This document shows positions 1 through 5,079 of a stretch of DNA of 5,079 nucleotides, one piece after another (position 1 is the first letter of the stretch; each line of letters opens with the position of its first letter). The stretch is taken from NCBI GenBank assembly GCA_025462805.1, contig JAOAPJ010000034.1, positions 1 to 5,079 on the forward strand, given 5' to 3'. Under the pieces are notes generated by a model. It ran no database searches. It was not told the DNA's origin and was given only the letters and a program-made list of their open reading frames with translations. Both the position numbers and the translations under genes were made by a program. The stretch is from Acidobacteriaceae bacterium (lineage in GTDB: Bacteria > Acidobacteriota > Terriglobia > Terriglobales > Acidobacteriaceae).

Positions 1-2402
1 GCCAGCGCGACAGCCTCACCCGGATAGTTCTGCGGAGTGAACCAGTCGCTGAGACTTTGGGTGAATGCCGTGGTCGTGCCGTCCGTGTAGGTGACGGTGA
101 ACACTTGCGACAGCTGATTGGCACCGAGTCCTGTTCCCAGGAACGTGAGGCTGGCGAAGCTTCCCGCGGTCAGAGGGATGACTGGAGCACTGATGCCTTT
201 GACGGCATCTTTCTGGTTGGCCGGCAGGATGGCATAGGTGATACCGGCATGGGCGAGAGATGTGCCGAGCAGATTGCCAGAGTAAGCTGCCCCGGTGCCA
301 TCCATCCCTCCGGTGGAGAATGCCGTGCCATCCGTGTAGATGCCAAAGGTATTCGCGATCGCACTGAGCGAGACCTCGGTCTGTCCCGGCGGAGGAGTTC
401 CAATGGTGTAACTCTCTACGGTTTCCGGGCTCTGTGTGAATCCTGGAGCGGCGGCTACGGCCGAGATGGTTTCCGAACTGGTGACCTGGATCGGCCCTGT
501 GTACAGGGTGGATCCGGTGCTCGCCGGATTGCCATTGGTCGTGTAGTAGATCGATGCGTTTGGCGTGCTATCCGTCAAGGTGACGGATTGTGCGGCCGCA
601 TAACTGCCACCCGGCGGCGAGAAGCTGGGTGCGGCGGCGGGTATTTGACCGCCGGTGCCGCCAAGGAGGCCATAGACGGTGACCGCATTGCGGCCGCCGA
701 CATACACATGACCGTTCGCGATGGTCGGCGTGGTGAACTTGACAGCGATCGCACCCGCATCCCGGTTGTTTGCCGCCTGCGTGCTGTTGTAGAGCTCTTT
801 GGCCAGATTGCCAGCCTGGTACGCATGCAAGACCGGGGCGGTGTTGTAGTAATGAAAGTTGTCCAGCGCCCAGACGATGCCGCTGCCTGTGCCGTTCGCC
901 GAGATGCTGGGCGTGGAGCCTGCGCCATTTTTACCGGTGACCCCGTACACGCCCCCGGACTGGGATTGCGGCGTGGTTGAAAGCAGTTCCGTCGAGGGGT
1001 TGAAGGCCCAGCCCTTCAACGGTCCCCCATCCACTCCCAGATAGAGGATGTTGTTGAAGAAGGCGACGCTGTTATGGATGCTGAAGCCACCATCTCCGAA
1101 ATGCTGCCTGGAAGTGTCGCTCGAGCTGCTAAATCCACCCATGCGGTCGCGGTTGATCAGATAGATCGTGCCGCTCTTGTCCACGGTGACGGCCAGGCGG
1201 GGCACGGAGCCACTCTGCGTGGGCAGCAGGCTCATGGCGCTGGTGCCCATGTCGTTGTCAGCCTGGCTCAGGCTGAGTTCGTTCGACGGCGTGAAGGAAT
1301 CGCCGAGCGCCAGTCCGGAGCTGCCAAAGCTCAGCCGGAAGGCGCTGCTGCCGTAGTCCTTGCCTCCAGTGTTCGCATCGAAGGTGCCGTTGCCGGCCGC
1401 GCCGAAGATATTTCCGGCGTTGTCGGAGGAGAGTCCGCCGCCAGCCATCCAGATACCACCCTGCTTGCCGTTGGGCGTATTCACCCACCTACCAACCTGA
1501 CTCGCGATATTGGCTGCGTCATAGGCGATGACCCAGCCGTGATAAGTGAAGAAGTCGCCGTGCGACGCCCATGCGATGTAGACGGCATTGCCGCTCCCGA
1601 CGGGGGCCGGCGCCAGCAGCAGAGCCGCCCTCTGATTTTCTGTGTGGGCGTTGAAGGTGATGGTGGTGCCGCCATCCCCCAGACCGGGCACGGATGCCTG
1701 GATCAGCGTGGGCCCATTCAGCTTCTCTGCGCCATTGGCGATATTGAGCGCGTGCAGGCGCTGACGGAAGACGACGGTTCCACTTGTAGTCTTGGACTTC
1801 CCGACGACATAGATTGTCCCGCTGCTGCGGTCTACAGCAGGCGTTCCAATGACTCCGATATTGGGCTTGATATCCACATCTCCGTTTGCATCGAGATAGG
1901 ACATCCAGGTCTCGCCCGAGCCGAGCAGGGACTTGCTCCATAGGTAGCCCTGCGCGGGATTCTTTCCGTCCGCATCGAAGGCATAGACATTGTCTTCCGT
2001 AGTGGCCACGATAAGCACGTTATGCAGCTTTCCATCGCTCATCAGGTACTGACTCAGGTAGAGCGGCTGAGCGTAGATATCGGCACAGCACGACTGATGG
2101 AGGACCGGAAGGCTGAATAGCTTGCCAAAACTGGAGGAATTCACGTTGGAGGGCGTAAGTGTGGCCTCATGCGACTGGACACCGCTGCGCGCGTTGTCAT
2201 AATGCCAGGTAGTGACATCCTGGGCATAGGCACAGCTTCCGCCCGCCAGGAATACCAGGACCTGGAATGTCCTGATGATGAAGTTGAGCACTCGTTGTAA
2301 CTTGCCCGCGGCCCGCGAGCAATGGCGATGCAGCATGGATGGATGGTTGTCGAGTTCCCAGGCAGAAAACACAGAGGAGGACTTACGGGCGGACACACGC
2401 AT
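1..2402 (-). CDS. Secreted PQQ-like beta-propeller protein with CHB_HEX_C-like module, 3' end outside window (gene A)
   Basis: The frame from ATG at 2402 stays open for 800 codons to the left edge, so stop and C-terminus lie outside. Residues 1-60 form an export signal: basic stretch, hydrophobic core, then AYA before Gln61 as a likely signal peptidase I site. Residues about 62-580 are a repetitive beta-propeller of the PQQ/BamB-like type, with family motifs DIYAQPLYLSQY, VYAFDADGK, RLHALNI, YHGWVIAYD, GNGTFD and IYLINRDRMGG. Residues about 591-668 match the chitobiase/beta-hexosaminidase C-terminal (CHB_HEX_C_1) beta-sandwich, including SIYYTTNG and TISAVA and ending in YTIG. From about 675 a different beta-rich domain begins, with GIYTDGTAFS, YTDGTTTAFTQSLSDW and PQNYPGE. 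Compared with gene B, it has a five-residue net insertion containing Cys105-Cys106. ATG 2402 is preferred because GAGGT lies just upstream; in-frame ATG 2336 would give a more usual signal peptide length (38 residues) but lacks a good ribosome site. Substrate and catalytic role are unknown. It probably acts in the periplasm or outside the cell. Confidence 0.9.
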   Translation of the reverse strand, partial: MRVSARKSSSVFSAWELDNHPSMLHRHCSRAAGKLQRVLNFIIRTFQVLVFLAGGSCAYAQDVTTWHYDNARSGVQSHEATLTPSNVNSSSFGKLFSLPVLHQSCCADIYAQPLYLSQYLMSDGKLHNVLIVATTEDNVYAFDADGKNPAQGYLWSKSLLGSGETWMSYLDANGDVDIKPNIGVIGTPAVDRSSGTIYVVGKSKTTSGTVVFRQRLHALNIANGAEKLNGPTLIQASVPGLGDGGTTITFNAHTENQRAALLLAPAPVGSGNAVYIAWASHGDFFTYHGWVIAYDAANIASQVGRWVNTPNGKQGGIWMAGGGLSSDNAGNIFGAAGNGTFDANTGGKDYGSSAFRLSFGSSGLALGDSFTPSNELSLSQADNDMGTSAMSLLPTQSGSVPRLAVTVDKSGTIYLINRDRMGGFSSSSDTSRQHFGDGGFSIHNSVAFFNNILYLGVDGGPLKGWAFNPSTELLSTTPQSQSGGVYGVTGKNGAGSTPSISANGTGSGIVWALDNFHYYNTAPVLHAYQAGNLAKELYNSTQAANNRDAGAIAVKFTTPTIANGHVYVGGRNAVTVYGLLGGTGGQIPAAAPSFSPPGGSYAAAQSVTLTDSTPNASIYYTTNGNPASTGSTLYTGPIQVTSSETISAVAAAPGFTQSPETVESYTIGTPPPGQTEVSLSAIANTFGIYTDGTAFSTGGMDGTGAAYSGNLLGTSLAHAGITYAILPANQKDAVKGISAPVIPLTAGSFASLTFLGTGLGANQLSQVFTVTYTDGTTTAFTQSLSDWFTPQNYPGEAVAL
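399..2309 (-). repeat. Tandem duplication unit, copy A
   Basis: This stretch of gene A runs from AGKL in the signal peptide to YTIG at the end of the CHB_HEX_C-like module. It aligns collinearly with 3139-5043. The best patches (for example 501-566 against 3241-3306, 7 mismatches in 66 by hand count) are nearly 90% identical; other parts are visibly lower. The copy is 6 bases longer overall, explained by in-frame indels of +5, -1, -6, +1 and +3 residues. No indel breaks the frame. Confidence 0.88.
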
Positions 2403-2407
2403 ACTGC

Positions 2408-2412
2408 ACCTC
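2408..2412 (-). promoter_or_regulatory. Shine-Dalgarno sequence supporting the ATG 2402 start of gene A
   Basis: On the minus strand GAGGT is followed by a 5-base spacer and ATG at 2402-2400. It decides in favour of ATG 2402 over the in-frame ATG at 2336, which has only a weak and distant purine stretch. The cost is an unusually long signal region of about 60 residues. Confidence 0.55.
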
Positions 2413-2532
2413 AGCAGATCGAAAACGAGCCCTGGTGTGCGGCTCTTAGTGGGGGACTAAAGAGTAACTCAACTTCGAAATATTCGTCGGTCTTTTTTCC
2501 AGAATGGATGAAAGTTGCTGCGACATTTAGTG

Positions 2533-2560
2533 GACATACAACGATCGTCATAACAGTCAA
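2533..2560 (-). promoter_or_regulatory. Candidate sigma-70-type promoter for gene A
   Basis: Reading the minus strand, TTGACT (2560-2555) is followed after 16 bases by TATGTC (2538-2533). The -35 matches consensus well; the -10 is weak. The pair lies in a distinctly AT-rich patch (2521-2580 is about one third GC) upstream of gene A and would give a leader of roughly 120 bases. The AT-rich context is the stronger part of the evidence. Confidence 0.3.
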
Positions 2561-2807
2561 CTTATTACCTAAAAATAATAACCAGGCGCACACACGAATT
2601 GATCAACTGAAGCATCTGAGATAGTTACGCCGGACGGCGGCCTATAACTCAGGGCACACCGCATAGGACGGGCCCCAGGCATAGACAGGCCAAACGAATA
2701 TTGGCTGGCAGCCAGGAATCTGGCTATATCTCGCCTGCAAGTCGCGACCCATGGCAGAACGCTGCTGGGCCGCTATTACCCTAGGACTTTGACTCAGGCA
2801 GACTGCC

Positions 2808-2832
2808 GGGCCACCACGCGTGGTGGTGGCCC
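2808..2832 (-). terminator. GC-rich hairpin after gene B, terminator-like but without a U tract
   Basis: A perfect 10-base inverted repeat, GGGCCACCAC / GTGGTGGCCC, with a 5-base loop, starts 18 bases after gene B's stop codon. Its centre is also a perfect 16-base palindrome (2811-2826). No T-rich run follows on the minus strand, so it is not a classical intrinsic terminator. It could end transcription weakly, protect the mRNA 3' end, or bind a dimeric protein. The position suits 3'-end formation. Confidence 0.45.
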
Positions 2833-2850
2833 TGGCGTCCGCGATTCAGA

Positions 2851-5079
2851 CTACTTTACGGTTGCGCTGACGGACCCGAGCCACTTGGTTCCTGCGGTGT
2901 TAACGGCATAGACATGGAAGCTATGTGTCCCGGCCGCGAGGGCGATTGACGTGCTCAGCGTTGTGCTGGTGGTCTCCGTGTACTTCTTCACGCCATCCAC
3001 CCACACTTCCATGCGGGCGAGTGTACCCGTGATGGTTGCCTTTGCCTGGACCGCGACCGGCGAGCTGACCGTCGATCCATTCGCTGGTGCGCAGACATTC
3101 ACGCCGGGCGAGGTCGGCGCGCTGCAGACGGGCGGCTTGCCGATGGTGTAGCTGGCCACGGCTTCAGGACTTTGTAAGAAGCCCGGAGCAATTGCGACAG
3201 CCGAGATGGTCTCCGAAGTGGGGACCTGGAAGGGCGCTGTATACAGGGTGGATCCAGTGCTCGCCGGAGTGCCATCGGTCGTGTAATAGATCGATGCATT
3301 CGGCGTAGTGTCCGCCAGGCTCACGGTCTGCGCGGTGGCATATGTACCCGGCGCCGGAGAGAATGTCGGGGTGGCCGCAAGCGGCCCGGTCGTCGTGATG
3401 CCGTAGACTGTCACGGCGTTGCGTCCACCGACATAGACGTGACCATTCGCGACCGTTGGCGTGGTGAACTTCACTGCTATCGCAGGCGCATCCCGGCTAT
3501 TCGCCGCCTGCGTGCTGTTGTATAGCTCTTTGGATAAGTCGGCCGGCTGATATGCATGCAGGATGGCCGGGGTATGGTAGTAGCCGCTATTGTCCAAGGC
3601 CCAGACAATGCCGTTGCTGGAGCCGTTCGCCGAGACACTCGGGGTGGAACCAGCCCCGTTGCAGTTACACCCGAATATGTTGGCTGACTTCGATTGCGCT
3701 GTCGTGTTGAATAGCTCGGTCGATGGGTTGAAGGACCACGCCTGCAGCGGCGCGCCGGCAAAGCCGCCGTACATGGTGTTGTTGAAGAATGCAAAGCTGC
3801 TGCGGTTCTTGTAAGGAGTCGTTGAGCCTGCCGGACCGCCGCTGAAGCTCTGGACTGAGCTATTCGACGGTGTCGTGAAGCCGCCCATGCGATCACGGTT
3901 GATGAGATAGATGGTCCCACTTTTATCCACGGTCACGGCTAAGTGAGGCTTAGAACCACTCTGCGTTGGCAGCAGAGCCACAGCGCCTGTGCCCATGTCG
4001 AAATCCTGCGCGTTCAGGTTTGTGTAATCTGCGGGGGTGAAGTAGTCATGCAGAGCGAGGCCGGAGGTGCTCACGGTGAGGCGGAAGGCACTGCTGCCGT
4101 AGTCCTTGCCGCCGCTATTCACGTCGAACGTTCCGTTTCCAGCCGCGATGAAGATGTTGCCATTGTTATCCGACGAGGGGCCGCCGCCGGCCATCCAGAT
4201 ACCACCCTCACGGCCATTCGGCGTATCCACCCAGGCGCCGTTCTGCTTGGCGAGGTTGGCCGCGTCATAGGCCATCACCCACCCGTGATACGCGCCGTGG
4301 TCGCCATGCGAGGCCCAGGCCAGGAAGATAGAATTTCCGCTGCCCACGGCGGGCGTCGGTGCGAGCAGCAGCGCAGCGCGCTGATTCTGCAGCACGGGCT
4401 GGAACGTGATGCTGGTGCCGCCGTCGCCAAGCCCGGGCACAGTCGCCTGGACGGTGGCCGGGCCGCCGAACTTCTCGCTGCCGTCAGCGATGTTCAGTGC
4501 GTGCAGACGCTGGAAGAACTTCGTGGTGCCGCTTGTGGTCTTCGAGCGCGCCAGCGCATAGATTGTCCCGCTGCTGCGGTCCACCACCGGGGTCGAGATG
4601 ATGCCAATGTTGGGTAGGATGTCGAAGTCTTTGCCTACATCCAGGTAGGTCATCCAGGTTTCGCCCGAGCCGACCAGAAACTTACGCCAGAGGTAGCCCT
4701 GGGAGGGATTTTTCCCGTCCGCATCAAAGGCGTAGAGGTAATCCTGCGCCGTCGCAACCAGCAAAACGTTGTGCAGCTTCCCGTCGCTCATCGGGTACTG
4801 CGAAAGATAGAGCGGCTGGGCATAGATATCGCCGATGACGGGCAGACTAAATATCTTTCCGAAACTGGCAGAGGTCACGTTTGAAGGGGTGAGCACCGTC
4901 TCATGCGGCTGAATGCCGGAGCGAGAGTTGTCATAGTGCCAGGTCGTCACGTCCTGCGCGTAGGCGCACGATGCACCCGCCAACACGGCAACGACCTGCA
5001 GAGTTTTGAGGATTCCGGTGATAGCCAGGTGTAGCTTGCCCGCATTGGAGGTTCGCTTCTGATTCTTAGCGAATCGATA
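2851..5079 (-). CDS. Secreted PQQ-like beta-propeller protein with CHB_HEX_C-like module and C-terminal Ig-like domain, 5' end outside window (gene B)
   Basis: The frame ends at TAG 2853-2851 and is open to the right edge. The first candidate start inside the window, GTG 4986, falls within the signal peptide's hydrophobic core. Another 31 codons are open upstream, including AGKL and a basic NQKR stretch, with no ATG, so the true start is most likely beyond 5079. Cleavage is likely after AYA at about 4957. Numbering from GTG 4986: residues 11-527 are the propeller (IYAQPLYLSQY, LYAFDADGK, RLHALNI, YHGWVMAYD, GNGTFD, IYLINRDRMGG). Residues about 535-616 are a CHB_HEX_C_1-like beta-sandwich (FSPAPGTY, SIYYTTDG, YTIG). 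Residues about 617-711 are an Ig-like domain resembling bacterial Big_7-type repeats (PANGSTVSSPVAV, MEVWVDGVKKY, TAGTKW), with Cys621 and Cys632 possibly forming a disulfide. A CNC motif (Cys440, Cys442) lies in a propeller loop where gene A has none. I see no catalytic signature. A role in surface binding or as a scaffold is inference only. Confidence 0.94.
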   Translation of the reverse strand, partial: YRFAKNQKRTSNAGKLHLAITGILKTLQVVAVLAGASCAYAQDVTTWHYDNSRSGIQPHETVLTPSNVTSASFGKIFSLPVIGDIYAQPLYLSQYPMSDGKLHNVLLVATAQDYLYAFDADGKNPSQGYLWRKFLVGSGETWMTYLDVGKDFDILPNIGIISTPVVDRSSGTIYALARSKTTSGTTKFFQRLHALNIADGSEKFGGPATVQATVPGLGDGGTSITFQPVLQNQRAALLLAPTPAVGSGNSIFLAWASHGDHGAYHGWVMAYDAANLAKQNGAWVDTPNGREGGIWMAGGGPSSDNNGNIFIAAGNGTFDVNSGGKDYGSSAFRLTVSTSGLALHDYFTPADYTNLNAQDFDMGTGAVALLPTQSGSKPHLAVTVDKSGTIYLINRDRMGGFTTPSNSSVQSFSGGPAGSTTPYKNRSSFAFFNNTMYGGFAGAPLQAWSFNPSTELFNTTAQSKSANIFGCNCNGAGSTPSVSANGSSNGIVWALDNSGYYHTPAILHAYQPADLSKELYNSTQAANSRDAPAIAVKFTTPTVANGHVYVGGRNAVTVYGITTTGPLAATPTFSPAPGTYATAQTVSLADTTPNASIYYTTDGTPASTGSTLYTAPFQVPTSETISAVAIAPGFLQSPEAVASYTIGKPPVCSAPTSPGVNVCAPANGSTVSSPVAVQAKATITGTLARMEVWVDGVKKYTETTSTTLSTSIALAAGTHSFHVYAVNTAGTKWLGSVSATVK
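3139..5043 (-). repeat. Tandem duplication unit, copy B
   Basis: This is the partner of 399-2309, in the same orientation and offset by about 2.74 kb. It contains gene B's signal peptide (from AGKL), propeller and CHB_HEX_C-like module. Similarity stops at the codons for YTIG (3139-3150). The Ig-like tail encoded by 2851-3138 has no counterpart in gene A within this window. Confidence 0.88.

Larger units (their letters stand above)
2403..2850. other. Intergenic region between the two paralogues
   Basis: These 448 bases hold no convincing gene. From right to left: the GC-rich hairpin at 2808-2832; a stretch at about 2689-2725 with overlapping short inverted repeats (GCCAA/TTGGC at 2689-2693 and 2701-2705, AGCCAG/CTGGCT at 2710-2715 and 2720-2725); a possible bulged hairpin at 2623-2649 (AGTTA/TAACT outer arms, CGCC/GGCG inner arms); the palindrome TTGATCAA at 2599-2606; then the AT-rich promoter patch and gene A leader. 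The gap length and promoter-like content suggest the two genes are not one tight operon. Confidence 0.6.

Noticed and set aside
57..980. 307-codon plus-strand open frame
   Set aside because: It is antisense to gene A. The translation is rich in Arg, Gly and Asp with no domain-like pattern, and the minus strand across the same bases encodes clear propeller, CHB_HEX_C-like and C-terminal motifs.
1074..1943. 289-codon plus-strand open frame
   Set aside because: It is antisense to gene A's propeller. A similar shadow occurs in the paralogue at 3943-4617, as expected from codon bias in GC-rich DNA rather than from a gene.
1..2402. Gene A as a frameshifted pseudogene
   Set aside because: I first suspected this because no long minus-strand ORF is reported there. 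Codon-by-codon translation found no stop and no frameshift, and all indels relative to gene B are multiples of three.
2411..2593. 60-codon minus-strand ORF overlapping the gene A leader
   Set aside because: It lies in the AT-rich promoter patch, is out of frame with gene A, has no ribosome site and ends at the gene A Shine-Dalgarno.
3943..4617. 224-codon plus-strand open frame
   Set aside because: It is a shadow of gene B. Its resemblance to the 1074-1943 shadow comes from the duplication of the minus-strand gene.
4966..4980. Lipoprotein lipobox at the AGASC / AGGSC cysteine of both signal peptides
   Set aside because: The residue three before the cysteine is Gly rather than Leu or a similar residue, and AYA|Q just downstream is a better signal peptidase I site in both proteins.
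1..5079. CRISPR array, tRNA, rRNA, insertion sequence or attachment site
   Set aside because: No short regularly spaced repeats, no RNA-gene signatures, and no transposase or terminal inverted repeats were seen. The only large repeat is the paralogue pair.

Overview
The window has two long genes, both on the minus strand. They are tandem paralogues of one secreted beta-propeller family. Both coding regions run off a window edge: the upstream gene (2851-5079) loses its 5' end on the right, and the downstream gene (1-2402) loses its 3' end on the left. I translated the downstream gene codon by codon from 2402 to 3; it is a single uninterrupted frame of 800 codons. It is easy to miss because it has no stop codon inside the window, and open antisense frames cover it.

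Organism: GC-rich coding DNA, roughly 60% by eye. Large secreted PQQ-like propeller proteins carrying a chitobiase/beta-hexosaminidase C-terminal-like module and Ig-like or other beta-sandwich tails are typical of Acidobacteriota (Terriglobia/Acidobacteriaceae). This assignment is inferred from protein style. There is no rRNA or other phylogenetic marker here.

Layout, in the direction of transcription (right to left): (1) 5079-2851, gene B: signal peptide, propeller, CHB_HEX_C-like module, then a C-terminal Ig-like domain with a cysteine pair. (2) 2850-2403, a 448-base intergenic region. It holds a strong GC-rich hairpin just after gene B's stop, several smaller inverted repeats, an AT-rich patch with a candidate promoter, and a good Shine-Dalgarno sequence. 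(3) 2402-1, gene A: the same signal peptide, propeller and CHB_HEX_C-like layout, but with a completely different C-terminal domain that continues past the window.

The main observation is a tandem duplication with an exchanged tail. The two proteins are collinear, with only a few small indels, from an AGKL motif in the signal peptide to a YTIG motif ending the CHB_HEX_C-like module. After that they share nothing recognisable. Both are probably exported. The propeller's ligand or enzymatic role cannot be deduced from the sequence, so the working picture is one extracytoplasmic scaffold presented on two different tails. The hairpin, the long gap and the candidate promoter suggest separate transcription.
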